From Alligator mississippiensis (Eukaryota > Chordata > Crocodylia > Alligatoridae), in NCBI RefSeq assembly GCF_030867095.1, contig NC_081824.1:48456882-48520881 (forward strand): DNA of 64,000 nt. The letters are read 5' to 3'. Positions 1-12,493 of the stretch are shown in pieces. The notes below the pieces were generated by a model. The model was not told the origin of the DNA, did not search any database, and was given only the letters and a program-made list of their open reading frames with translations. A program made the position numbers and the translations under genes. Position 1 is the stretch's first letter. Every line of letters starts with the position of its first letter.

Positions 1-690
1 GAGCACATTTTGTCTTCAGAACCTGGAGAGAGAAGGAAGGACTGTAGGAGATGAAAAGAAGAGAGAGAGAAGGATGCCCGATCGATAACCTGGGAGAGTC
101 CAAGACTGCTGACCCTGAGACATCATGGCTGACTGGTAAGGTGAGGTACTCACCCAAGTCCTGCAGCCAATACGGTGGACCCAGAGAAGAACTGGGGATC
201 CAGGAGATCACCGCACCCAGGAGAACTCCTAGGTAGAGGGCTCCAGGGTGGCATATGGGCAGCAAAAGCGGCACGGAGCTACCTGTGCTACTGAGAGAGC
301 TCTACCAATATGCAGGGAGGGAGCAACAGGGACAGTTCCCAGCTCGAGACCCGCAGAGGTGTGGGGAATGTGCCCCCCTAATGAGTAAATTAGTGGGGAA
401 GACCCAGCCTGGTCTGAAAATAGCTTAACACATCCAGGGCACTCTCAGGCTTCCAGAGCTGTGTTATCAGTGACACTGGTTTCCCTCGCTAATGAGGTAA
501 TTAGCGAGATGAATAGAACTTTGTAACCTTCTGCTGAGAATAAAATCTGCACTAGGTAAGTTAATCACCTGGGTGGTCTGTGGTGTTTCCTCACCCTTAA
601 GGATAACACTAAACATCTTCTTTCTTTCAATCAAAGTCATGGCAGGCGAGTTCAGAGGGAGACCAAGGGACCCAGTCACCCCTTCACACA
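1..690. other. Unassigned, possibly LTR-element-related sequence
   Basis: More GC-rich than what follows. An AATAAA is at 540-545. The texture (purine-rich leader-like sequence, then an A/T-rich segment with a polyA signal) recalls the end of a retroelement, but I cannot define termini or a family. Confidence 0.2.
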
Positions 691-3600
691 GTGATACTGA
701 GTTTACCAGTGCACCTTAACTCTGGGACTGGAAGAGTAGTCCAGAAGGCCTGTTCAGTTTCATAGTGATATTGCAAACCACAAAGGGGTGATTAAAAAAA
801 AAATTGTTTTTGTGTTGTAGTCATTTGTTCATTAGGAACTGAGCATACCATTTCATTTCTCATGTGATTGGCTGCCAAGTAGATATTAGATGATTGATTT
901 CCGCTGCTCACAGCCTAGGCCAGAGTCAAGTGTCATGATTTCAATGTTTATCTCCCCAAATACGATGATCATATTTAATGCTTTTTTGAGATTTTGATTA
1001 CTATTTGGGAAAAAGATGTATAATGTTATACATTTAATTTATTAATTATAACCTACTTCCTTATTTCACATTTGACAGAATTTCTGGATAATAGGTTCAT
1101 TTGTATCAGCTTGTTTTCACTTGCTCATAGAAGTTATCCAAGTAGTTCAGTCTTCTTGGCTTTTTTTTTTTTTACCCCACATTTTTAAGTATAAACTAAA
1201 TCAACAACAGACAGAACATGCAGATTGGAACATACACGTCAACAAAAGATCATGTGAAAGAAAAATTTCCAAATTGGACCAGTGTTTTCATTTCACTTGT
1301 TATTGGATTCAGCGTTAATGATAATGCAGAGTTTAAACAAGACGACACATGAGCCATATTCCATAGATCACTGAAATAGGATGCCAAGATCATCAAAAAG
1401 CACAAGGAAAATATTTCCTTGGAATAATCTTTACAAAAATGTATGTAATTAATGTGGTAGAAAATATATTGTGAACAGTTAGATTCTGTGATAGTGAGCA
1501 AACCTTTAATACATATATTAGACACAACCTTAGACAGCATATCTTTTTGCATATACTTTTATAAGAGCAACCAGGGTCAACCTGGAGAATATGATATTTG
1601 GTAAATTTTCTTTGTATATACTCGATCAATTATCCACATTACTTTAGTACTGACTTCTCTTGAGTAAAGAACTACTGATTATGGACACCTATTACTTTGA
1701 AATATATAATGAAAATGGATAAGTTTTATGCGGTTTCCCTTCTCGTACAGTATGTTCAGATGCTTATTTGCTGAGACCTGCAAGGTGTACACATAGTATT
1801 CTGTGTCTTATTCAGTGTATACAGGTACATTTTAAAAAAGATATGCCAAGTATTTCTCTGTGTATTTGTGTACATATTTATCACACATCTTTTTTAAAAC
1901 TTTCTATCTAATATTCAGTTAGAAGTCTAAAAATAATTTTGGCTGATTTATAGAAAAGCTTTGACTTTGCCTACCTTTCTCAGGAAATAAATACTTATTT
2001 ACACTTTTACCTGTATTTACAAAACTATCTATGTTAGAAATTCTACTAAACCTTGATTTTTCTCTTCTAAATTTTAAAGCTTCAATTACAAATGATCTTG
2101 TAATATTCTATTTCTTTTTCAATAAATTAGATTTAAATTAATTCCTATCATCCACAGTCTTCTAGACAGCGATATTTCTATAGAATAAAATACCTCACTC
2201 AATACTTTTTCCAGCTTTTGGTACTGAAACAGACCTGTGATTTTACAGTCCAACGGGTGAATTATAACATTTCAATTACAGTAGAGTAGAAAACAAATGG
2301 ATCAGAGTAGAGTTTGCAGCAGCCAAGTCAATGGACATTTTTATTTTAGCAGGGGAGTTTTTAATTCTCTCTTTCTCTCTCTCTCTTTCTTTTGCACATC
2401 CAGAATGAATAATTTAACTTTTAGCATTCACATTTCATAGGTAGGTTAATTTTTAAAACATAACTCCAGTATGTGTTAAGATTATGCATATCCTAAATAC
2501 CTTGCTGGGATCTTGATACTTTTATCAATGTTTGTTTTTAATTAAAAATACTTTTTTCTCAGACCACTAGAAGAAAAATACCATTGGCACTATAAGTTAA
2601 ATTGAGCAGCCTGCTATGGCATAGCCAGGGAGAAAATCCTCTAGAAGACCTTTTAGTATGAAAGATTATTAAGTATACTTTTTGGTACTGTAAAAATAAT
2701 GATAACTGGCAAAACTAACTTGATTTCTGCATTTGTCTTTTACTGTTCTGAAATTTGGATATTTAATAAATTGCTAATATTGTTAATTGAAATTAAGATG
2801 TGAAATTTAAAATCAGATAACTTTTATCATGTTCATTGTTAGGCATTTTGAATTTTGTTATTTTATTTTTACATTTTGTTATCAATTACTGGAGATTGCA
2901 TGCTTCTTAAACAAATCTGGCAAATAACTCTGCTAGAGAAGAAATGATTGGCCCCTATAGGCATGCAATATCACTTAATATTGAATTGAATTTACCATTA
3001 AAGTTGAACAAATGTTCTAGTACCTTTATATGAAGTTAAGAATTTACAAGGGCCCTAAAAACAAAGAACATTTGAACCACAAATGTACCAGACAGAAACA
3101 TAAGGATTTCCCAGTATTTGAAATGGACTTTTGAGTAAGAATGAATTACGTTTGTTCTGTGGGTAAACTGTTTTCAGTAAAGTAAACAATTAAAAATATG
3201 ATTACCATGCTACTCTACATATATTCTATTAATATCTGCCACAGTATCAATTGTTCGGTTTTTTAGTAATACAATTCTTGCATTCAATTTTACTTTTACT
3301 TAAATGAATGTTCCCTTGTTATTGCATCCCATCCTGAAAGTGTTTGTATTTAATAAATCTTTTTTTGAATCACTAGATATAACAATTATCAAATGGAAAA
3401 ATATTAAGCACAAATAAAACACTTAGCTTTCTAATTCTGCCATTAGCCAAGGCAATAAGTATTTTAATTTGTATTGTAAGATGCATGTTCCCATTCTCCT
3501 TAGTAGAATTATACCAGTATATCTTCCTCATAAACCTGTGCCTTATCAATTGCTCATTAGTGAATGAACTGCTTTTTAATGTAACTTTAAATCTAAATGA

Positions 3601-3950
3601 TAACAACTAGTTACTGCTACTAGGTGTTATCAGTTAGAATTACTAGCATACTAGTTTTTTGCATTGCAACCTCATCATATGTATTGTGAGACTCTTTCAC
3701 CCAAGTTTTCTGGCACACCATACATTTCTTGTCTATCCTTGGGATCTTCTTAAAACTGCACTGTAGATAGTGCCACCCATCTAACTGAGCGCCACTGATT
3801 TGTCCCCAGTCTTTTAGCCTCATTCATTACCATCTTCTTCCAACAGCCATTACAACCCTTTTTCTCTTTCAGGATTAGATACTCTTCTTTATTACCACAA
3901 TCAATGCAATTAGTCACATGGAACTAGATCCACAAAGGAACTTATGTATT
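691..3950. other. AT-rich intergenic sequence
   Basis: I see no gene, no assignable repeat and no long frame. A short CT-rich microsatellite is near 2369-2391. Part of it could belong to a long KLHL31 3' UTR or downstream flank, but nothing in the sequence shows that. Confidence 0.5.
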
Positions 3951-4345
3951 GTAATACCTAACTCTTAGGTGCCCTGCTTCTTTGTGGAAAATATAGGCAG
4001 AACTGAAAGCAGATCTTCCATCTCACAGGCAGGTGCTCTAACACCTATTGTAATTGGTTCTATGGTCTCTCTGTCTGATCTTTCAAAAGAAAGGCTGACG
4101 TGGCTTAGGCATCTAACTCAAGGGGAGGATTCATAGCTGAACATCTTGAATGGAGATAGGCACTGTATAGCAACCTGAGCTGAGGCTCCTAACCTGTGAG
4201 GGATGGTGCCTAACTAGCCAGGGTGGCTTTCCTACTAACTTGCTGGTTCCTCTGAATTCCATCCTTAGGAAGTCAGCTCTCCCTGCATGTTGCATGGATG
4301 CAACCCTGCCCTGCCTTCTGCACATTGTATAAGGAGCCTTCATAA
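3950..4345. repeat. Interspersed repeat of unknown family
   Basis: Contains phrases seen again around 19,300-19,530 (TTAGGCATCTAACTC here, TTAGGCACCTAACTC there) and a tRNA-SINE-like antisense stretch near 4015-4050. I read it as a copy of an old interspersed repeat shared with the 18.6-20.3 kb region. Confidence 0.4.
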
Positions 4346-4430
4346 CGTATGTATGTAGGCAAAAGATTCCACTAGGCTGCAGATGCTATAAATGTGTGCT
4401 TTGTGGACCTGGGCTATAGGGACTTTAGGG

Positions 4431-4680
4431 GCCTGTAATTACAGCGTGTTGGAGCACACTTGATTAACTGAGTCTGTGGGAGCATGCTAATTAGTGCACT
4501 CCAGCAGCCTCCATGTTTCATGTACCAGTGTCCCTGCACTTCCAAATGGCAGTGGAAGCGCTTTAACTAAAGCTAGTTTGACAAGCTTTAGTTAAAGCAC
4601 CCCCCCGCCACCATTTTGAAGCACAGGGATGCTGATACACAAGACACTGAAGGCACTTTAATTAGAGTGGCTCTTGGACA
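4431..4680. mobile_element. Palindromic MITE family A, copy 1
   Basis: The element folds back on itself: TTTAACTAAAGC and GCTTTAGTTAAAGC flank a short centre at about 4563-4600, and the outer arms AAATGGCAGTGG and CCACCATTTTGAAG also pair. Related copies are at 21165, 41515 and 53882. No protein is encoded. Probably a non-autonomous DNA transposon; the superfamily is not certain. Confidence 0.6.
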
Positions 4681-4735
4681 GGGGACAGATGAATGTAGAC
4701 TGCAAGCACAGGGGACAGATGAATATAGACTGCAA
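4677..4735. repeat. Two-copy tandem repeat, 29 bp unit
   Basis: The phrase GGGGACAGATGAATRTAGACTGCAA occurs twice in a row directly after the MITE, differing at one base. Confidence 0.7.
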
Positions 4736-5606
4736 TGGTGCCTAAATAGTACATTTAGGTACCCACATCCTTTGGGCTTTGAATATGCAAACACCTGCAC
4801 ATTTACATTACTTACCTATATGAACAGTCCTATTCTATGCATATAGGTATCTGTGTGATTGCTGAATTTGGTCCTTGAGGCTCAAAACTTCAGCTGTTAC
4901 TAAGGTGAAAATTCCCTCTGAAATCAGAGTTAGGACTGCAAGATCAGGATATCAATTAATATGGTTTTCAATATGACTTAAAGGTAGTCCCTATTCAGCA
5001 GTTTTCATTCTTAATTTACTTTTGCTAGTGACAACTGTTAATTTAAAATCATATCTTATTAAAGTTCTTGTAGCTGTCAGGAAGATCAGTCCCTTCTTTG
5101 GCTGGCTAGAAGTCAGCACCTCAACCTACTAGACTCAGACATGACCATACTCAGCACTTCATTTGACAGGTCTGTACAGGAAGAGATAAAATAACCCTGG
5201 CCTATTCATCATAAGAACTACATGCAAATTCTCTCCTTAGCTAAGTTTTCCCATGGGAAGTTCTTCTCATACAATACCATAGCGCACCCTCTCACACAAC
5301 TGTGCAAACATAAAACAAACAAAATCTGTAGGCTAATCACACGGCTCCATTTACAGAGTGTGGAGGAAGATTATTTCTAAGTTCTTTGAAAGTGCAGATG
5401 CTAGCAATGTGGGCTCGGTACATAGAACATTAAAGCTCATCTGGTTACTTTAATTACACTTTTTATTACTACAATACTAAAGCAAGTCCATCTGATATTG
5501 TATAAGTTTGCAATCTGTATCTTACTCAGATGGAAGAATTCCTGTATTATTTTTTAAAATACTGTTATCCTCCCCTTGCACTTCCTAAACTGAACATTCT
5601 TTTTTG

Positions 5607-5875
5607 GAACATATAATGTTTCCAGTTCCAACCAAGCTGTTACTATTAAATGTTTTGGGACTAAAAATACTATTGGGACAATGATAGAAAATTGTTCCAC
5701 AACGTGTAATGTACAGACTTTCACAGTTCTAATGAAAAAAGGTATTTTAAACAAAAATGTCATGATTATGTAAGTAATTGATACCTAACAGGAGCAAGAT
5801 GAAATTAAAGCCATATCCTAAGGGCCAAATTCTGGCTCAGTGTGCAGTTGCACCCTAAATACATGCTGCAAGAGC
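5607..5875 (+). repeat. Local duplication, blocks A and B
   Basis: Block A (5607-5711, starts GAACATATAATGTTTCCAG) and block B (5779-5875, contains AAGGGCCAAATTCTGGCTCA) each recur about 0.6-0.8 kb downstream in the same orientation but in the order B then A. No gene is involved. Confidence 0.75.
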
Positions 5876-6337
5876 AAAACTGAGATATTTTGGTAATCGC
5901 AAGCCCTAAACGTGTACCGGTACCTACTATTTATTTTGCCCTGAAGTACATACAATTTATGCAATAGAAGGATATCATAAAAAGGGCAATGGCTGTGTCA
6001 TGGGACGGTTGAATGATGTCCCTTGACCCATACTACAGAACACAACTTAATGGATTTTGTGGAGAGCTCATAGGCCAAACACTGAGAAGGTTCTCTCTCT
6101 TTTTGGGGCACAGATTATTTTTGGAAGGCATCAACATGTATTACTTTGCCAGAATGTGGCCCAAAGTGCTAAATCCCATTTCCCTCATTCAGAATTCCAA
6201 CTTAATAAGATGAACAGGATTTAGCCTCAAAAATTTAACCCTTCAAGTCATACAGAGTAGTTCCATTGCACTTAATCTATAATTCATAAATCAATTTCTA
6301 TAAAAAGGGAAATCATATCACTGTTTATCCATGGATG

Positions 6338-6550
6338 TGATACTTAACAAAGCCAAGATGAAATTAAAGTCAGCTTTACATTTTCATATGTTAAGGGCCA
6401 AATTCTGGCTCAGTGTGCAGGGGTACCCTAAACGCATGCTGCAAGAACATACAATGTTTCCAGTTCCAACCAAGCTGTTACTATTTAAATATTTTGGGGA
6501 TTAAAAATACTATAGGGACAATGATAGAAAATTGTTCCACAACATGTAAT
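6338..6550 (+). repeat. Local duplication, blocks B' and A'
   Basis: Second copies of the blocks at 5607-5875. B' (6338-6446) carries an extra 20 or so bases; A' (6446-6550) joins it directly at GCAAGAACATA. Identity by eye is about 90 percent over block A. Confidence 0.75.
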
Positions 6551-6677
6551 ATATGTTCATTAGAGAGGAAACTTTGCAACAACTCACTACATTTTATTAT
6601 TCATATAGTTATGGAATTGATAAAAAAAAAAAAAGAGAAAGTTTTACATGGCACAATTTTCTCCAAAGCACAAGTTC

Positions 6678-6918
6678 AGCATGTCTACACAAGACTCTGA
6701 CTACACAGTAGCTGAAAAATACTTTGAAGTAGTGTGTTACAGCATGGACAGTGCTAATATACTACTGCACAGTATTATTAGACTACTGCACAGTAGTGTC
6801 ACCTAAAAGACATTCACCAGTGCTGGTGTTACTGCACATTTATTTAGTACTTGCTAATATAAGTACTAAATAAATGCATAGTAATAAGTGCTCAGTAGTG
6901 TCTCGTGTAGCTGCACCT
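6678..6918. mobile_element. MITE family B, copy 1
   Basis: Short element with ends ATGTCTACACAAGACTCTG and GTGTCTCGTGTAGCTGCAC, and several internal copies of the motif ACTGCACAGTAG, as expected of transposase-binding subterminal repeats. The half GTACTAAATAAATG is inverted against CATTTATTTAGTAC at 6836. It matches the copy at 8692-8949. Non-autonomous DNA transposon. Confidence 0.65.
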
Positions 6919-8690
6919 TTTGAGAAAAATTAGTTATGGGGGATTTTAATATATTTACCAACTAGGGTGATAGATGCTTTAAAAAAACCCTTTATAGTTA
7001 TCTAGAATAAGTCTATGAATGCTCGTGTATATATATTATATGCATCGGCATGGATAAATAATAGCTACTTTAATAAAAGGATAATTGTAAGCTTTATACA
7101 AAATTACCAAAGAAAACAGAATTCTCAAAGGGCCTTTTAGATTTTTCATGTGGAATGTGTGTTCATGATTTTGAGAAGAAAAAAAATGCAAATAATCCTA
7201 GAGAAAGTTCCTGCTTGACAGAAGTGGAGAAACACAGAATTTTTATATTAAAATGAGAAAATGTTATTCAGTTACTCGAATGTATGTTATGTTGAATTAA
7301 ATAGGTCTGGATCTGAGTTGTTATTCATTTAAATTATACAGTATAAAGAGTGAACGTAATGACATTAAAATTAAATTAGCCAATACTGACAGTAGGCTTT
7401 TGACGAAATTCATTTTAGTGTAGTCTAATCTAATAATATACAGCACTCAGAATAGAATCTGGGGATTTAATATCATTTAAAATATTCTAACAATCTTTGT
7501 ATAGATTAGAACTAATGGGAAAGAAGAACATGTAAAACTGAGATAATCCCAGTTGAGTTGGTTTAATTTTGGACACTATATCATCATTGCCAATGCTTAA
7601 TATGTAACTCTACTTGCCAAAAGGTAGTCATAATAAAAGAGTTCTGCAAATGCTTTTCCTAAAAGTGTCTGCATTTACATATAGCATAGAACAGGGTAAA
7701 GTATATTTGGTTGATCAGTAACTCTTTTGGCCTTTCAGTGGATGTTGAGCTTTGAGGGGTTCATTGTGTTTTGAGAAAGTTACCCATAAAAGCTTAATAA
7801 CTCTGTTAAAAGGAGTGAGTTTTACAAATTTGGATCTATCTAGTCATTTTAGTTAATTTTAGTGCTTCTTGCCCCAAGAGTGAATGGTATGTAAATCTTT
7901 ATTAATAATAAAGGTGTAAATTCTAGAGATTACCCGGGAAAATAGGTGCACATGTCTCACTGGCAATGGAAATAGCAGACATTACATATTTACTTCCCCA
8001 TGCACAGTGCTGAAATAAAGCATAATTTGAGGGACTAAAGATAACATCCTGATCCCATTGAAGTCCATGGCAAAACTCCCATTGACTTCATGGGCAAAAG
8101 GATTTTATCAGTCTGGTAAAAGGGAAAGTCACATAATAAAAAGCCTGTGATCAAGGCCACATACTCATTAGTAAGGCCAGGAAGAAGTTAGTGTTAATGA
8201 CATTGTGTGTGTGCCTGGTAAGACAAGTATGAACATCTTATTGTTAATAATATTGATATAGTAATACCAATATTAATAGTTCAGAGCTGTCATATATGAT
8301 TTACTATTTCCCATATATATATATACACACACACATACGTACACACAACCGATGCTTTTATGCAAAATTCTGCAGCATTTACTCATTACTTACTTATCGG
8401 TCTAATAGCAACTTATAGGATAAAAGGATTGAGAAGAGAAAATGTTTTCTGTTGCTCTGCTCCTGGCACCCGTAGTCCCTCTTGCCTCCAGCAAGTAGTG
8501 CTGCTTCCAAATGTTCTCTGTTGCTCCCTCCCCTGAAACCCTAAATGACAGTAATTCCCAAACAAGGAGTTATGACCTCAAGTGCAATCAAAACAGGACT
8601 AAGAATGGTAATGAGCCGCTATTTACTCTGAACCTACAACTATTCTGTAGGTGTAGGTGTCCTGAATTAACAGAAGGCAAAGTTTTACTG
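6919..8690. other. AT-rich intergenic sequence
   Basis: No gene or clear repeat. A short TA/CA microsatellite is at about 8313-8345. Confidence 0.5.
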
Positions 8691-8691
8691 T

Positions 8692-8949
8692 GGCCACGTC
8701 TACACAAAACTCTTACTGCACAGTAGCTCGTTACTAGTGCACAGTAGTGTCATGGGGCATGAACCGTGACACAATGCTGCTGCACAGTAGTAACGAGCTA
8801 GTGTGCAATCAACTTCACCACAAAGCCATGCAGGGATGCTACTGTGCTGTAATGTTGGTTACTGTGCAGTCATTTAGTACTTGGTTATGCCAGTACTAAA
8901 TGATTATGCAGTAACAACTGCTCAGTCAGCATCTCATGTAGATATGGCC
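8692..8949. mobile_element. MITE family B, copy 2
   Basis: Ends GGCCACGTCTACACAAAAC and GCATCTCATGTAGATATGGCC form terminal inverted repeats (GGCCAYRTCTACA). ACTGCACAGTAG motifs recur inside, and CATTTAGTACTTGG pairs with CCAGTACTAAATG at 8871-8904. No clear target-site duplication is seen. The end sequence is of the hAT-like MITE type common in reptile genomes. Confidence 0.75.
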
Positions 8950-9799
8950 TGTGCCTCAATAAATACTCCAGTGACTGCAACTGTTTCAGTCAAAAGAAAG
9001 CAAAACTAGAACAATTATCCCTGTGTTAGTTGTATTGGTTTCACTCTGTCTTGCACACACAAGCAGCAGTTACAGATTGTATGGGGTAGCATGAAATTAT
9101 CTGACTGTAATCCAGGTCTTGACTGGAAAAAGCTTGGAAACTGCTGCACATTGGTGATAGGCTTCAGAGCACAGATGATACTCTTGGGGTACGATAACTA
9201 GGAGTGTGTTCCTATGAAGGGAGCAGCTGTGAGATTAGGGTGATCTTCCCTTTCTATCTCTGCTGGACTATCACCTCTGCAGACTGGGAAGGATACCATT
9301 GAGCAACTAATGAAGGAGGACTCTCCTCCTTTTCTTTTTGCTCGTAGATATCTGGACAGAAGATAGGGCAAGCAGGAGTCAGATGCCCTGAGGCAGAGCC
9401 CTTAGGATTGGCCCATAACAGACAGTGCAATTTCGCTCTTGAAATCCTTGCCATAGCCCTACCTATGAACATTAAATGGTTGCAATCTAAATCATAGAAA
9501 ACATTTTCTAACTTCTGAGAGGAAAAAGTTTGATGACTTCACTGCTGTGAAGTGGTGGGGGGTAAAGGAGGCATATATTTTCTATTTGCTATGTTCAATA
9601 GTTTTTTGTAAAATCTCTTTCACAAAATATACAATTCATAAAAATGAACAAAACTGGCTAATTTTTAAGATGACATGGTGCATTCCCAATATATATTGAG
9701 ATTTACTGGCAATAATATTTGGCTGCACGGAGCCTTTTATTAAGGGATCTAAAAGCACTTTTGAACGTTACTTGAATAAGCTTCAGAAGGACCATTTGA

Positions 9800-9935
9800 A
9801 GCTAATTGCATCCCCATTTTACAGCTAGAGAAAATTAGATGCAAATAAATTAAGTGATGGCCAAAGGTATCGCAGCATGTCAGTGGCACAGCTAGGAATA
9901 TAAATTAGTCACTGTTCCACTCATGGCATAACACT
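9800..9935 (-). mobile_element. MIR-type SINE fragment
   Basis: CCCCATTTTACAGCTAGAGA, a gap, then AAGTGATGGCCAAAGGT...TCAGTGGCACAGCTAGGAAT is the reverse complement of the MIR core and tRNA-proximal part. Old and diverged. Confidence 0.65.
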
Positions 9936-10147
9936 CCCTTCCTACTAAGTACATTCATTGTATCTTAATTATGTTCGTTTGACACCAGCTATTTTAAAGA
10001 TCATGAAAAATGGGCTGTTTTGTAGCATTAAACTTATGTCAATTATATATTTTTCCATGTAGGCACAAAAGGCTATTTAAAGGGTTAACTGCACACCCAT
10101 GTAGGTAAACATTTTAATTTACTGTGGCTTATATCTAATTACAATGT

Positions 10148-10880
10148 TTAAATGCTGACTGGCACAGAAGATACTGAGCTAGCCCTGGACTCCCTTGTTT
10201 TGTTACTGGGCATGGAAATGGTACAACAGGATACTCCTACTGTAGCTTCGGGCAATTCATCTTCTTCAGTCCATTCATTAAGATCTGGATTGTAGCACTG
10301 AATGCACTTCTTATATTTCTTTTCTATTTCATTCCAGCCCCCCACCAAGTAAATTTTCCCATTAAGGGTTGAAGCACCTGCAGTACTTACTCCAGTTTGA
10401 AGGGGCGCAGCATAGCTCCATTGCCCAGTGTAAGGGTTGAAACACTCAACAGGGAGGACATCAACCCTTTCACCTCGACCTCCCAGTTGAGACCCACCCA
10501 TGACATAGACCCTTTCCCCCAGGGTCACAGAGCAGTGCCATCCTCTTGGAGTGCTAAGGCTTGACTTATCCTGCCAGCTATCGTTGCTGGGGTCATACAT
10601 ACACACAGAGCGGGAGTAAGCATTATTTATATAACCTCCTGTAACCAAGATCCTGCCATCTGTTACTGCACTAGCATGGCAACACCTTGCTACCTCTAAT
10701 GAGGCCTTCATTTGCCACTGATTAATTGCAGCCACATAGCATTCAACTGAGGATAAACATCCATCAGAGTTCCGACCACCCGCTGCAAAAAGGAGGCCAT
10801 TGAATACATTCAGGCTAAAATGTGTACGCTTCTGATTCATATTTGCCAGGTGAATCCATGTGTTGAAACGAGGATCATAC
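10148..10880 (-). CDS. KLHL31: KLHL31 coding exon 3 (Kelch repeats and C-terminus)
   Basis: Last coding exon of KLHL31. The acceptor is at 10881 (TTAATGCTTGCAG on the minus strand). The exon completes Arg391 and continues [20 protein letters not shown], in phase with the preceding exon across a 3.4 kb intron. It holds the remaining Kelch blades, with repeated Gly-Gly pairs (AAGGRN, VTGGYI, VMGGSQ, LVGGWN) each followed by the usual Tyr/Trp spacing. The protein ends [13 protein letters not shown] and stops at TAA 10148-10150. The two coding exons total 1,905 nt, 634 residues, the length I recall for human KLHL31. The 3' UTR extends to lower coordinates and its end is not resolved; the first AATAAA on the minus strand that I noted is at 9736-9741. 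Confidence 0.96.
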
Positions 10881-11398
10881 CTGCAAGCATTAAGAAAAGA
10901 GGGTAACTGATGCAATCAAAATACTCAAATTTTTTTGTGGAAAATACTGCATTGTATCTGCCTCTGCATAGCAGATGTTGTAGGCATGCGAAGTCATTTT
11001 TGCTACTTCTTATTTTCTAGTTTTAGAATTTACTTGAACTAAAAGTTGTAATTACTGTTACATTTCAAAGAAATAGGGTTTTTTATGCTTAAGAAATGTG
11101 TTTTTGAAATTCAAAAATAGTTTTTTCCCCTCAAAATTTAGCCCTTAAATTTATCCAATTCCTTTTAGAAGTCAGATTGTTTAATTTTTATTTGTCATTT
11201 TAAAAGTAAATAATCTTTAAAAGTGATTACAGTAAAAGTAGTTTAACTATTTCTATATAAAATATTATATTTTATTATATTCTATGATTATATAAAATGT
11301 CTTATAAAATACATTGTAAAATTTATACAATCAATAGTTAAAATATGACATATATTACACGACGAGAATGTCTCCTTTACAACTAATAATGCAACTAT

Positions 11399-11949
11399 GG
11401 GTGCTTACAGACATGGAACCACTCCACCCAAAACAGCACTTTACGTTCACTATGTTGTGCCCCTGTGCTGAGCACAGCTCATGCCCAGAAGAGGAATTGC
11501 ATCAGTTTGACCTGGCTCCTTAGGATCTATATAGCTCACGCACTTCAGCAGGGCTTTTTTTGAGCTTTTGTCTAATAGCCGATTCAATTGTCAAAGGGCC
11601 CAATATTGCTTGAGTCAATTGGGCCCTACAAGGAGTAGTACAATGCATAATGTAGACACAGGTAATAAACATTTGGGATGCTGACAAACAAAAGAAGAGG
11701 AATCAGGCGCTTTATGGGAAGAGGAATCCTGTCAGTTTTACCTAGCTCCCCAGCATCTGTATAGCTTGCACACTTCAGCAGGGCTTTCTGGAGCTTTTAC
11801 CTAATAGCTGATTGAATCAGCTATTAAATAAAAGTGTGAAAAGGCCCAGCTGAAGCACTCAATCTATACAGAGGCTGAAAAGCTGGGCTGAAGCAATGTG
11901 CTACTTCTTCTGGTAAAGCGCATATTTTTTTTAACATCTGCAAGCAACC
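11399..11949. mobile_element. DNA element with inverted ends and two duplicated arms
   Basis: Ends GGTGCTTACAGACAT and ACATCTGCAAGCAACC are inverted repeats. Inside, a block of about 100 bp occurs twice in direct orientation (11488-11589 and 11718-11818), each with GAAGAGGAAT, CACTTCAGCAGGGCTTT and CTAATAGC. No coding capacity; likely a non-autonomous hAT-like transposon. Confidence 0.55.
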
Positions 11950-12084
11950 AAAGCTTCTAATTTACTTTAGTCCTGTTTTAAATGAATACCAATGAAGGGA
12001 AAATACTAAAAATATTAATGTTCAGAATAATTAATACCTTGACTGTTTTCAGAGACTTTGTATAATATATAAGCAGCCCTCAGA

Positions 12085-12140
12085 TATGAAACAACTTGCC
12101 CAAGGTCACTGAGCTTGGAATAGAATATGGGACCGCAGCA
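12085..12140 (-). mobile_element. MIR-type SINE fragment
   Basis: AACTTGCCCAAGGTCACTGAG followed by GGAATAGAAT is the conserved MIR core in antisense. Confidence 0.5.
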
Positions 12141-12231
12141 CGTTGAACTGGGTCAGAGCAGCCCAGGCTGGCAGTGGGCTTGAGGGGTCAGCCTGCCAGG
12201 CCCGGGCTGCTTCAAGCTGGGTCAACGTGCT
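12132..12231. repeat. Imperfect hairpin of about 100 bp
   Basis: GCAGCACGTTGA and AGCAGCCCAGGCTGGCAG on the left pair with CTGCCAGGCCCGGGCTGCT and TCAACGTGCTGT on the right. A related hairpin is at 61561-61664. Probably the core of a foldback transposon. Confidence 0.65.
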
Positions 12232-12302
12232 GTAAAGGGCCTGGTTGGGGAAAGAGGGTATTCTAATGCGGGGCTAGCCAGCAGGCAGCCCTTGCACTAA
12301 GG

Positions 12303-12493
12303 CTAGGGACAGACATTACACATAAACTGGTTTAAGTGATCAGAAACTGGTTTAAACCTGTAACAGAACAGATTTTCAGTGCACATAAACCAGTTTGAAA
12401 ATAACTGAAACCAGTTTGAGATAAACCTGGTTGAATGTAGTATCAGACTTAACTAATTAGGCTCAAACCAGTTTATGCTATGTCTGTCCCAGA
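12303..12493. mobile_element. Short MITE with about 30 bp inverted ends
   Basis: Left end CTAGGGACAGACATTACACA continues TAAACTGGTTT; the right end is its near-perfect inverse, AAACCAGTTTATGCTATGTC then TGTCCCAG. The motif AAACTGGTTT recurs in both directions inside. About 190 bp, non-coding. Confidence 0.75.

Noticed and set aside
1-690. Retroelement-like texture at the left edge
   Set aside because: I could not define termini, orientation or family, so it is kept only as a low-confidence note.
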